NCBI RefSeq assembly: GCF_018687715.1
Contig: NC_056758.1
Span: forward strand, 4,340,001 to 4,404,000
Direction: 5' to 3'
DNA: 64,000 bases
Source: Carya illinoinensis
Lineage: Eukaryota > Streptophyta > Magnoliopsida > Fagales > Juglandaceae
Made by a program: the position numbers and the translations under genes. Below are positions 35,501 to 49,652 of this stretch, one piece after another; the first letter of the stretch is position 1, and each line of letters begins with the position of its first letter. Under the pieces are notes generated by a model. It was not told where the DNA came from, did not search any database, and saw only the letters and a list, made by a program, of their open reading frames with translations.

Positions 35501-37535
35501 GGCTCCCTGCTTCCCTTTAAAATCTCCTCTGAACCAATCAAACATTTGGGTTTACGCCTTATCTTGGGAAGATCAAAGGCCTCTTTGTGTACAAATTTAC
35601 TTGAAAAAATCCAGGCCAAACTCAACAGTTGGGGTTCTAAACTTCTTTCCCAAGCTAGGCATTGTACTCTCATCGAATATATCATGAGCTTCATTCTATC
35701 TTACTTCATGTCCACCTACGTCATCCCTAAGATTGTCTGCAAAAAGCATGATTCTCAAGCAAAAACTTTCTGGTGGGGTTTTAACCCAAATAAAAAGTCC
35801 AATTATACCCCAAAGGCCTGGAAAGGTATATGTCTCCCAAAACACAGAGGGGGTCTAGGTATCAGAAGCACAAATGACTATAATTCTACCTTAATAGCTA
35901 AGATTGGTTGGAACTTAGCTAGCAAAGAGGAAAGCCCTTGCAACCACTTTCTTTCTTCAAAATACTTGAAAAACTCTTCCTTTTTAGAAGTTACCCCAAA
36001 GGCTACTAATTCTTGGCTTTGAAAATCTATTCTTAAAGAAAAACTCATCATAACAGCAAACTTTTGCTACCGGATCATGAATGGGGTACACACAAAAGCC
36101 TAGTTTGACCCTTGGATCCCCTCCAAAAGTTCTTTTAAGCCTTCTCTAAAGGATCAATCCATCCCAATAGATCCAGATCTAACAGTGGTAGCATTGATGT
36201 TAGAACAACCTAGAAGATGGAATGACATTCTTCTCTGCACTCTTTTCAGTTTGGAATCAATGCAAGAAATTCAAAAAATCAATTTTTCCCAGACCATGCT
36301 TTAGACAAACAATCTGGCTTAATCACCAATTTGGGTCTTTTTCTATAAAATCTACCTAGAACTTCATCATCTACCAGAAAAGCCCTCAATCTTCTGGTCC
36401 TCTTTCAAAAGCCGATTGTAAAAAAAATGTGAAGAATCGTGATCCAAGATAGGCTAAGATAGGCTAAAGCTCTTCCTCTGGAAGGTTTCCAACAATATCC
36501 TCCCCACTAGGACCAAATTGCAGTCACATTTGTCTCTCAGATTTTGAAACAATGTGCCCAGTTTGTCAATCAGAACCAGAAACCTTAGACCGCTTATTTA
36601 TAAGATGCCCTCCCTCCCAAATCCTTTGGAAAAACTCCCCATAGCCTCTCAATATCTCCCATTTTGCAACTCAACCTCTTCTGGATTGGATTATAATCGT
36701 TTTAGATCCCTAAAAGATCCTGATTTCTAACCCTGATAAATCCTACAGCTTCCAACTCTTTGCCATCATTGCAAGGGACTCCATTTAGTTCCAGATAAAT
36801 CAAATCAATCACAACTAGCAATGTCAACCTCCCTTTATCTTCTCCAAATTAGTGACCAAACTCTTCAATGAACATCTCCATATGTGGAAAGAAAAACTAC
36901 AGGAAAAAACACCAACACCAGAATGGTCCCCTCCCCCACAAGGTTATTATCACTCCCTTACATATGATGTAGCAGTAAGTAATGAAGATTCTACGCTGCT
37001 ACAATATGTCAATCTCATGAGGGAGATATCATCTTTGTAGTTACTAAACATATTACCTCAACAAATCCAACACTTAGAGAAGCTATGGCAGCAAAACTTG
37101 CAATTGAAGAAGCTACCCTCAGGAAGATCCCCAGCATTACCATTGAAGGAGACAATCAAATAATCATAGATGCATTACTGACTCCATCCTCCTCACCAGA
37201 CTGGTCCATTTTCAATGTTCTTCATAATGTAAGCCACTCATTGCAATCCTTCTAGGCCTCTCCTATCAAAATTCATCGTCAACAAAATCGATGGATGCAT
37301 AATATGGCGTAATGGGCCGCTACAAACAAGTGGTTTGGCAACATATCCTTATAAAACTACCCCAATGTCTTTTAGATTTCCACAATGGATAAGACCCACC
37401 TATTTTGTAATGTTCTATATTTATGTATTTATTTTTGTACTTATGTTTTCATGTTAAAGTCTCTAGTTTGTGTAAACCTCTTATTCAGTTTTCTTAATAT
37501 GATCAAGCTTGATTAAAAAGAAAAAAGATTAATAA
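32500..37535 (+). mobile_element. LINE (L1-type) with endonuclease, RT and RNase H, degraded
   Basis: A proline-rich end of ORF1 (about 32560-33510, several stops) is followed by an apurinic-type endonuclease starting at 33513 (MKPISWNCRG). Its GIGDFNSI and SSDHAPI motifs lie in the long frame 33826-35022. RT follows (KALGPDGF at about 34860-34890, FVDDLIIFSKAS near 35335), then the zinc-binding region and RNase H (AAKLAIEEATL, GDNQIIIDALL, about 37080-37200). The 3' end is an A-rich run near 37515-37530. The left border is approximate. Stops and an internal RT deletion near 34915 make it inactive. It lies just downstream of ABCI20 in the same sense. Confidence 0.88.
33826..35022 (+). pseudogene. 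LINE endonuclease/RT frame with internal deletion
   Basis: This 398-codon frame is the longest in the window. It covers most of the endonuclease (GIGDFNSI, SPFTWSNKR, SSDHAPIILS), the linker and the first RT block (ALGPDGFTSIFYKSF). Directly after that block the text changes frame to a later RT segment (FVPGCIIQANTIIAQEIFSI). About 70 codons that normally lie between these blocks (the segment ending in HQSAFVPGR in relatives) are missing. The frame then closes by frameshift. Confidence 0.8.
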
Positions 37536-38298
37536 AAAGTAAACAGTAAAAACCTCTAAGAGGTCACAAACGCTGTCACAAAATGCATTTGATGTGGATC
37601 ATGCATATTGGGCAGTCTCTTGTTTCTTGACATGATGCCAGGTTGTCGTATTAGGGTAATATTGGGCAGTCTCATTTCAGTTTGAGTTCAATTCAAATTG
37701 CAATGATTGTGAATATCAGTCTCGCTCGCCCGTTGAAGTGCATGGAAGTAAGAAACTTGAGAGCACATAAAAACCATTGAATTACACAATTATGGTTGGT
37801 TTGAATGGTGGAGCTGGATGACGCTTTCGACAACAGATTGTTGTTTGCGCTGTATAAAATTGTCGTCCCCACATTTGGCAACTACTCCTTTCTCCTCTTC
37901 ACTATAAAAACCCGACATTTTTGCTAAAACCAACATTTAAAGCACTTGAATGTATGTGTACAGAAATATTAGATCAACTGCACCACAATCCAAGCCCTAG
38001 AAACCAAGGCATCCCCACTAAAAGACATGCTCCAATACAACCTCAAGTATCCATGGAATTAGCAAAATGAAGGAATTAGCCTTTCAACATAAAGTGGGGA
38101 GTAGCATTTCAACCATATCCATTGAAGGGGAGCCCATTACAAAAAGGATCATTTATAAAACTGTGAATCGTGAATTATTTAGAATCTACAATGCCAAATG
38201 CCAATTCCTATCAAACTGTAACAAAGATCTAAACAAGGGCAACATCCCCTTTGACCAGAGATTGCTGCCCAAAAATTTACTGAAGATTTACGGATCTC
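37536..38298. other. ARF 3' UTR and spacer
   Basis: The ARF stop codon is at 38299-38301 on the minus strand, so the transcript should run down towards about 37800. The plus-strand open frame 38067-38351 overlaps this UTR and has no recognisable domain. Confidence 0.5.
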
Positions 38299-40795
<2,497 letters not shown>

Positions 40796-41682
40796 TTATC
40801 TCAGCTGCATTCAAAAGCCCCGAGTCAGACCAAATCATGAACGCTACACACATCTCGTCATGCATACGAGCACACAGAATATTCAGAACCATGTTTATTA
40901 CATAGGATCAAAATCAATACATAAGTTGGTTTTCACATCAGACTGATTAATGCATTAAAATGGTTTTCAACAAGATCTATGGATAATAGGTCTTGATTTT
41001 TAATCTTGTGCTTGGAATTTATTGGTTTATTCAGAATAACCTTACCGTGAAATAACCGAAGATCTAAAACAGCTCGATTTATCTCAGAAATGATAATAAA
41101 TCCACAACACTGAGAAGATATTTACATTACATACATGAAAGCAATACACCATAAATCAGATCAACGCAACCATTGCAAACTAGATATATGAAAAACAAGA
41201 TCTCGTTATTTAAACCAAAAAGAACTGATTTTTGTGAATAAATGGCCCTTATACCGATTGAGCTTTTCACGTTTTTTGAGAACAGAAACTGAGGATCTAA
41301 AACACATCCGATCTTATAAATCACATCTGAACGAGTCCTACATGCAAGAGGTCTGCGAGAACTTCAAAACCAAGACAGAAACATTCGCACAAAGCACACA
41401 TCCAACTGGGTTTCCATAAACTGCACCAAAGCTATAATACGAAATTTAAAAAACCCCATAAAACGTTCAAATGTAGAACGGCGACCAAGATCCACAAACC
41501 AAATGGATATGGACTCAAACAAAAACGTAAACCTAGATCTAATCTATCCATATCCACGTCTAAAATGCGAGAGATGCTCACATGGCTAATACAGGAAGCC
41601 AAGTTGGGCAGATCTGGGAGTAGCTGTCCTGTGGGAGAGAGACGCGGAGAGGGGGAAATGAATCGGGGGAGGACGGTGAAGG

Positions 41683-41690
41683 TTTTATAT
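41683..41690 (-). promoter_or_regulatory. Probable ARF TATA box, directly beside a retrotransposon LTR
   Basis: The minus strand reads ATATAAAA here, followed downstream by a C/T-rich leader (CTCTCCGCGTCTCTCTCCC) and then the ARF 5' UTR. The LTR of the gypsy element starts at 41694, four bases upstream of this box in the ARF direction. Confidence 0.6.
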
Positions 41691-41693
41691 GGG

Positions 41694-43170
41694 TGTTACA
41701 AACCCAAATTTGTTCGAGTGTTAGTAGGGCTACGTATGTTAGGGAATAACTTAAATTGCTAAGGGTATTATTGGCTATGTGTGTTCTTTTAAGGCCAAAG
41801 CAATATAAATGAAAGAGCACTCCTACTCATCTGCCTCCTTTTCACATACACTACACAAAATTAGTGACGTGGCTTTTATCTTTTTTTTCTTTTTTGTAAA
41901 ACGCATGTGTTTTATAGTCTAGAGACCCTAAATACCCCAAATTAGTCTGAAATTGGTGGATTTCGATTTTTTTTTTCCTTTCCCATTCCTCCTCTGCCAG
42001 ACTTCATGTTCGCCATCGTCTGGAACCGTCGATGAAAACGACTGACCGAGGACAATCTAGCAAAGCTTCTTTGTCTACTCAAGGCTGAAGTATTTTTTCC
42101 AGGTTCAAATAATGAAACCCACGACAGATTAAAAAATGATATCTTCTGTTGAAGCCAACCCATACAGGACACTTTCATGGCAGCAAACACTCCTACAACC
42201 AAAGACCAGAGATTGGTTAAAAAAACAAGTGTCAAATCTTCAAGTTTGTTTTAGAAAAAAAAAAAAAAAGCTTGAGAAGTAAATTGAATTTCTCACAAGA
42301 GCTGAACATATATTAATATTCTCTAAAAGCACGATCGTTTTCTACCGTATTCTCTTTTACATGCATAGCCATCAAGACTCAAACCCACACACTTCTGCTT
42401 CGTATACTAAGTTATGAAAGTTGCGCCCTACAATGGCCCGTAATACATTTTGATAAAAATAATATTACATGCGCACACAGAGTAATGATGAAATTTCGGA
42501 CAATGACCACTTAAAAAAAATTCTCTATGCATTCTTTTAGTCATTTGATAGACTCTCACGTGTAATGGTTGGTGATCATACCGAACGACGGTAAAGGAAA
42601 AGCAACTTGTAACAAGTGAAGCTGGAAATCTAGGATTTGTCTTCAGTTAACACATAGGAGAAGCATCGAGGGAAGTTTGAGTTCAGTGTACTTGGATGCT
42701 AAGTATCATTTGGTCTGTTACACAGCCAAACTCCTCAAAAGTCGAGAATCACACGGTTGTGGATGGGGGGGGGGTGGATTTCTCTAATGGGATTGGTAAC
42801 TAGGTACTTATGGGTGAGAGCAGGGGGAGAGCAGGGTCTCAGATGGGAGAAGATGAAACATCTGGCGCAGGGGAGAGGGATTCAGAGGGAGGGAGAGACA
42901 TTTACGAGGGATTTCTCACGAGAGGGGGAGGGAGGGAGGGAGAGGCATTTCGTGATAGAGATTTTGTTTTAGGTACTAGACCGGGCTTCAAGTTAGACCA
43001 GATTTACCACGTTAGATTCGCGTGGTGTGTGATTTGAAAACCAGACTAGGAATAGATTTTTCCTAAATGAAATCATCAATTAGAATCACAAAAAGCCGAG
43101 GGCATCATTGGAGGGTTTGGCTCCTCGAAATTGCCATAATTTACCTAAGTAAATTTCCTTGATTATAACA
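41694..43170 (+). repeat. 5' LTR of the chromovirus, deleted and split
   Basis: It begins TGTTACAAACCCAAATTTGTTC and matches the 3' LTR up to GTGTGTTCTTT, then jumps to TTAAGGCCAAAGCAATAT. About 137 bp present in the 3' LTR are missing, and both breakpoints carry TTTAA. The second part (43073-43170) continues TCATCAATTAGAATC and ends GATTATAACA, next to the primer-binding site. Confidence 0.85.
41815..43063. mobile_element. 1249-bp insertion with 9-bp duplication TAAATGAAA (MULE-like)
   Basis: The same nine bases lie at 41806-41814 and 43064-43072, while the 3' LTR has the site once (TGAATGAAATC). A 9-bp duplication is typical of Mutator-like elements. Terminal inversion is weak: GAGCACTCCTACTCATCTG against GGAAAAATCTATTCCTAGTC. 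The inside holds a minus-strand open frame of 97 codons (41942-42235), a run of ten G at about 42764-42773 and a purine-rich tract at 42830-42955. No transposase is present. It may be a non-autonomous element with captured sequence, but no source gene was recognised. Confidence 0.55.
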
Positions 43171-43379
43171 AATTGGTCTCAAAGCCATGTTCCTGCAACA
43201 TGGTTGAGAGGACACGACTATCATAGTTATCAAAAATAGTAAATAATTTACATGGGGAGACCGCTGCACTAAAAGAGGAGTAGTCCAGGTATGGAATGCT
43301 AATAGAAGGAGTGTTGCAGTAACTCAATAATTTGGCATTAAGCTATGATAGCTTGGTACAAATTACAACTAAACTCAGC

Positions 43380-44294
43380 TCAAGGGAAGGAACTTTTAAC
43401 AATGTTAAGGTGGATGCTAATCCACTTTTTGATGGGCACAAGAGGATCCAAGCTCGATCTATTCGGTTGGACTTCCCTCGTTTTGATGGGGGAGATCCCA
43501 GTGAATAGATCTTGAAGGTGCAGCAATTCTTTAATTATTTTGAGACTCTAGAGGATCACAAGTTAAAAATCGCTTCTTTTCACATTGAAGGAAATGTGCT
43601 AACTTGGTATCATTGGTTGAAAGAATCAAGTCCAGTGACAAAATGGGATGACTTTTTAAAGGCCCTCCGCACTAAATTTGGGCCTTCGGCATACGATGAT
43701 TCTATGGGTGCTTTCACCAAGTTGAGGCAGATAGGGAGCATAGAAGAATACTAAATTGCTTTCGAGATCTTATCCAACAAAATAAGTGGGGTAAGTGAAG
43801 AGTTTTGTATAAGTACTTTTATAAGTGGTTTAAAATATGAATTGTGAATTATTGTTACCATGTTCAAACCTAGTACTCTCATTGTTGCTTTTGGGTTGGC
43901 TCAGCTACAAGAAGAAGAAGTGACTAGAAAACAGTACCCTTACCAAAACACTCAAACCCAAAATAACCCATATTCACCCTCACTCAAGCCCACTCCTCTC
44001 AGATTACTAGGACAGAATTCCATACCCAGATTACCAGCCCCAAACCCGGTATTGAGACTTCCAACTTCCCAAAACCCGAGACTAAACCCACCATTCCAAC
44101 AAAGAAATCATTATCCCATAAAGTGTGTAAGTCCCAAACAAATGCAAGAAAGAAGAGACAAAGAATTGTGCTATTTTTGTGATGAAAAGTACCATTGGGG
44201 ACACAAATGTAGCAAGCCTAAGTTATACTTATTGGAGAGAATGGAATTTGAAGGGGGAAAAAGAAGAGGAATTCAAAGAAGAAGAAACCCTTAA
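43380..44294 (+). pseudogene. Chromovirus gag with zinc knuckle, broken
   Basis: RLDFPRFDGGDP followed by a stop, then KVQQFFNYFETLEDHKLKIA and LTWYHWLKESSPVTKW, then FGPSAYDDSMGAFTKLRQ, is the retrotransposon gag domain. After a frameshift comes a proline-rich linker and CYFCDEKYHWGHKC (about 44170-44211), a CX2CX4HX4C-type nucleic-acid-binding knuckle. At least two stops and a shift break it. Confidence 0.85.
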
Positions 44295-44299
44295 CCAAC

Positions 44300-46200
44300 T
44301 CAATACAATGGCCCTACCTACAACACAGCAAGCTGAATTATTGGGCATATCCCTGCATGCCATTGCAAGGGCATCTTCTCCTAAAACTTTGAGGTTAGTT
44401 GGAAAAATTGGTACGTGTTTAGTTATTGTTCTCATTGATATAGGTAGTACACATAGTTTTATTGATGTGAATGTAGTAAGAAGGGCAAAACTACCAGTAG
44501 GAGAAGGCCACTTGGCAATCCAAGTTTCTGATGGGGACAGCCTTCTTTGCCTCATTTGCTGTAAGGTAGTCCTTTTGAAGATGCAAAGCTGTAACATTTT
44601 AGCCAATTTGTTCTTATTAACCCTTGGAGGGTGTGATGTTGTATTAGGGGTTGATTGGTTAAGAAGTTTGGGAACCATCAAGTGGAATTTTGCTAATTTA
44701 AGTATGAGTTTCTTTGTGGAAATGGAGAATTTATTTCTGCAAGGTTTGAGGTTACCAAAGAAGGCCATAAAGGAAGAACACAATTTGAGCAAAGCTGCCC
44801 TTATAGAAGGAAGAGGAATATGGCTACAATTTATGGAGATCAGTGACAAGCCAGGAGGAGCACCCATAGAGCTTGCCTTACAAGCTGTTTTGAGTGATTT
44901 CAAAACAATGTTTACGGAACCTCGTGGACTCTCACCCCCCAGGAGTCATGATCATTAGATCCAACTCCAAGAAACAGCTAAACTGACATGTGTTAGGCCC
45001 TATCGATACCTCTATTATAGGAAAGAATAGATTGAGAAGCTGGTCAGGGAAATGTTAAAAGCAGGGATCATTCAACCAAGTCAAAGTCCATACTCTTCGC
45101 CAATCCTTTTGGTGAGGAAAGCAGATGGGAGTTGGCACATTTGCATTGATTATTGGGCTCTAAACAAAGACACCATCAAAGATAAGTTCCACATTCCTAA
45201 TATAGATGAATTGTTGGACGAGCTTAATGGTGCTAAGTTATTTTTTTAACTTGATTTACGATCAGGCTATCATCAAATCAGGATGAAACCTGAGGATGTG
45301 CCCAAAACTGCCTTTCGTACACATGAGGGGCATTCTAAGTTTTTAGTGATACCCTTTGGGCTCACCAATGCTCCATCAACCTTTCAAGATTTGATGAATG
45401 AGATATTTAGGTCATATCTTAAGAAATTTGTGTTAGTTTTTTTTCTTTTTTTTTTTTTTTATGACATACTTGTGTACAGTAAATCTATTCAAGAACATGT
45501 AGGGCATCTCAAAGCTATCCTAGAAGTTTTGAGACAACACCAGCTATATGCCAAGACTTCAACATGTGTGTTTGGATGTAAGGAAGTAGAGTATTTGGGC
45601 CATTTTATTTCTAAAGAATGAGTCAAAGCATATCTACTAAAGATTACAACCATGATGGAGTGGCTTGAACCTAAGAATCCTAAAGCTTTAAGGGGATTTT
45701 TAAGTTTAACAGGTTATTACAGGAAGTTTGTAAAAAGATATGGAAGTATTGTAGCTCCTATAACTGCTTTACTTAAGAAAAAATCTTTTAAGTGGAATGA
45801 GGCGTTCTTGGCTTACCAAATTTTTTCAAAATGTTCGTAGCGGAATGTGATGCTTCTGGAAATGGTTTGGGAGCTATTTTAATGCAAAAATGGAGACCTC
45901 TAGCTTATTTGAGCCAAGCATTAAAAGATAAAAATTTATTTTTATCCATTTATGAAAAGGAATTATTAGCTCTTGTATTGGCTATTCGAAAATGGAGGCA
46001 TTATTTATTGGGCAACAGATTTAAAGTAAGGATTGACTAGAAAGTCCTAAAACACCTGTTGGAGCAAAAGGTTGGAACTCCTTCCAATAAAAGTGGATTG
46101 CAAAGTTGTTAGGCTTTGATTTAAGTGTGGAATATCGCAGTGGAAAAGGAAACAAGGCAGCAGATGCTTTCTCTAGGTTACTAAATAGAAGGACAGACCT
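44300..46200 (+). pseudogene. Chromovirus protease, reverse transcriptase and RNase H, broken
   Basis: The protease region keeps LIDIGSTHSFI (about 44430-44465), where the usual active-site triad is Asp-Ser/Thr-Gly; the middle residue is Ile here. RT blocks: [29 protein letters not shown] (after a stop in place of the preceding codon) and [15 protein letters not shown]. The catalytic block is FYDILVYSK, with one of the two Asp lost beside a long T run (45437-45460). RNase H follows in another frame (FVAECDASGNGLGAIL, about 45833-45880, and YEKELLALVLAIRKWRHYL). The protein is clearly inactive. Confidence 0.88.
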
Positions 46201-46449
46201 AAGATGACTTTGACTAAATATGGAGAAGTCATGGCTATCAATATGGTTATGGTTAATTGGTGGGAAGAGCTCCACCAAGTATACTAGCAAGACCCCCAAT
46301 TGCAGCAATTACTCAACCACGACCATCAAGGTGATCTTGATCCCCTCAAGTACCAGCTTAGAGGAGGGTTCTTATTCTACAAAGGAATGTTGCACTTGGG
46401 AACCCTCAAGGCACAATAAGAGCAAGTCATGTAGCAATTTCATAGTAGC

Positions 46450-49400
46450 TATGACGCTCCCAAATTCCGTTTGGGATCGGACGGACATTTGAAGCGTCAA
46501 GACATGCAACACAAGGTTACCTGCCCCCGTTCATGACATATAAGATGCAATATTCCTAACATGCATCTAACATTATGCAATATTAGCAGCAAATAATTTT
46601 TTTCTTTAGCAATACTATGCACCAAATTGAAAATATCCCAAATGCTTAAAACATACTTTATACGTAAAGATCCATTGAACAACTAAGATCACAACACTAG
46701 TCCAAAATGGTTATGATTCCAAAAAGTACTAGAGATGCAACTCCATCGTACAAGTAGCAATTTACATTAACTACTATATTAACATTGACGTCGCACCGTC
46801 GCTTAGTCAACTGTGTCTAGTTGATCAACTCCTGATTCTTCTTCAAGTCCTGTAACAAGATCTACCATTCGGGGGGAATGGTAGTTGGGACTACCAAAGT
46901 GAGATTTGATTACAAATCTCAGTAAGTTAACAAAAAACTTCCACACAAGCTAATGATGCATGGATGACAGTAAAAATATAAATGCATAATCAAATTCATA
47001 AGTAATTAAAGCATAAATTGGCGTACAACATAGCATAATTGACATAACTTAAATTGAAATATGAACTGAACTTGACTTGACAAAAACTTGATCTGAAACT
47101 TGACTTAGCATAAACTTGATCTGAAACTTGAATTAACATGAACATGATATTAAACTTAATTTATCATGAACTTGTTCTGAAACTTGACTTAACATGAACG
47201 TGATATGAAACTTGACTTATCATGAACTTGTTCTGAAACTTGACTTAACATGAAAAATACATACTCCACAGTTGTTGTGGCCCCATGTATTCTACGTGTA
47301 AATACATACTCCACAGTTGTTGTAGGCTCATGTATTCTATACAAACTTGACTTAATATGAAAAATACATACTCCACAGTTGTTGTAGACCCATGTATTCT
47401 ACGTGTAAATACATACTCCACAGTTGTTGTGGCCCCATGTATTCTACACGTCACAATTACTGTGTCTCACGTAGTGTATGCGTCACAATTGCTGTGACCC
47501 CATATTTCGTGTGCCACAGATGTTGTGGACCCCACGAAACTGAATGTACTCAAGATGAAACGTGACTGGAATACGAAAGGACTGAAGTCCTGACGTAACA
47601 TAACGTGACTTGAACATAACTTGAAATACATGACCAACTTGAGATAGAAACATTTCGTAACATGTCATAACATATAATAGACAACATATTTAATATGACA
47701 TACTTGCAACAATGAATATTACATGACTTGACATACATGTAATAGATGACATACTTAACATGACGTACTTGTAATGTATAACAATACATGACAGAATATA
47801 TTATGTAACAGTTTTCATATACATGACAGAATATATTATGTAACAGATAAAAATCGATGACAGAATAAATTCTATATAACAGACAATTATGTTATAACTT
47901 GGCATGGCATGACATATATGATAATACACATATATATACACTATAGTTCATTTACTTAGCACACATATATAGTAGACTGCTAGTAAGTTAAAAGCTAACT
48001 TACCTCGATCTCCGCGTTTCTTATAAAACCTTAAGCGCGATTACGAGGAACTATAATTAGTGATTCTAAAAGTTAGCATTAAATCACTAATAAATTGAAA
48101 TATGAAAAATACTAACTTAAAGAGTAAAATTTCCATTTTACTCTCTGCATGTAGGAAAATGACCGTTTTACCCATAACTTAAGGATTTTGCATACTAACT
48201 CCAAAAGTCACCAAAATTTACATGCCTCATGTAAATTTTATCCTCAATTCAAATATCAATTTATAAAAATTTAAAACTAATCACAACTATTAAAATTCCA
48301 TAGGGCCGAAATTCTCATATGCTATTTCTATTGATTTTTGTTTCCAACTTGTTTTGATCAACCTTTTGATCTATGACTTATAAATATGTGATCTTTAAAC
48401 CAAACCATCACATGGTTTAAAAATATGTCCTAAAACATATAGAAGCTTCTAATTCAAGATCACATGGTTAGAAATTAACCAAAACATAAATTTAGCCAAG
48501 AACATCCACACTTTGGCTTATCTGAATATCTCTTTGCATAAAATTTCATATCTTTGAAACTAACATCAAATATTTTCAAAATACTAATATAACATGTATA
48601 TAAGATGCTTAGGATCCTCCAATAAAATTATCAAAGTCATTGGAATAGGTTTAGACCATCAAAAAGTTAAACTTTCTCAAAACAGAAACTGTTTTTCCTC
48701 TTCCAGTTTCTAAGTTTCTAAATCTAAGCAAATCTTTCATCAAAACCTTTAATCATGCAAAAATCCTCAACCAATAGTCATATATACATGTTAAAAATAC
48801 TCCATAAAAATTTCAGACCAATATCTATCCATTAGCTTGGTCAAAAACTCCAAACTATAACATATTCTCCAGTTTATCTTCCAGAATGACCTTTCTATAG
48901 TTTACATAATATTTTACTGATCAAATGATTTTCAAATGAGACAAATAAGATATCCACATAAACTAGACTAAAAAAGGAACAACTTATATGAAGAAGACTT
49001 TATGATAAAACACTTACAAAAGCTTCGAAATGGGTGTGCAAAAGAACTCCTAAAAGCTGTCTGAGAGAGAGTGTTTGGTATTCTTTTAATGGAAAGTGTA
49101 AATGAGATAATTTCGTGGGGAGGGGTGGCTGGAGATTCTTATGGATAAGATATAAAAGAGATGAGGCTGGAGTGAGAGTTAAGTGTAGGACTCTCTTACC
49201 CGAAGTGAGAGTTAAGTGTAGGACTCTCTTACCCAATAATATCCACGAAATTAGTTTAAAATATTTTTATCCAATAATATCCACAAAATTAGCTTAAAAT
49301 ATTTTTATCCAAAAATATCTACAAAAATTAGCTCAAGATATTTTTATCCAATAATATCTACAGTTTTGAACAGACGTTTCGTCCGAACATATGAAAAAGT

Positions 49401-49647
49401 GTTATAACGCCATAAGACCTTAATTAACCCTCCGAGTCTAATGGCACAAACCATAATACATTTAGACACTTCTAACTATCTCCAATAATCATAAACACAC
49501 TTATGATACCATAATGAGTAATAACACTAACTATGTAGTTAGACTAAAACTTATATGATTAATGAATTTGTGAAAGCTTATAGAGTCTTCACAAGGTTCC
49601 TAAAGTCAATAGAAATTCCACAATTGAATTTCTAGCGGGCTGTTACA
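46450..49647 (-). repeat. Solo LTR S2 (3198 bp), TSD GTAGC
   Basis: On the plus strand it starts TATGACGCTCCC (TG mutated to TA) and ends GGGCTGTTACA, with perfect GTAGC duplications at 46445-46449 and 49648-49652. It is the same family and orientation as S1 at 21796-25178 and closely similar along most of its length. It splits the chromovirus between the RNase H/linker and the integrase HHCC finger, at the codons for HSSP...GGHTG. Confidence 0.9.
47250..47540 (-). repeat. Minisatellite inside solo LTR S2
   Basis: About four tandem copies of the unit with AAATACATACTCCACAG, GTTGTTG and CCCATGTATTCTAC, then CACAATTnCTGTG half-units. Upstream, 47085-47240 repeats 'GAACTTGTTCTGAAACTTGAC' variants several times, more than S1 does. 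Confidence 0.8.
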
Positions 49648-49652
49648 GTAGC

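Noticed and set aside
44229..44903. 224-codon minus-strand open frame
   Set aside because: It is the antisense shadow of the chromovirus protease region.
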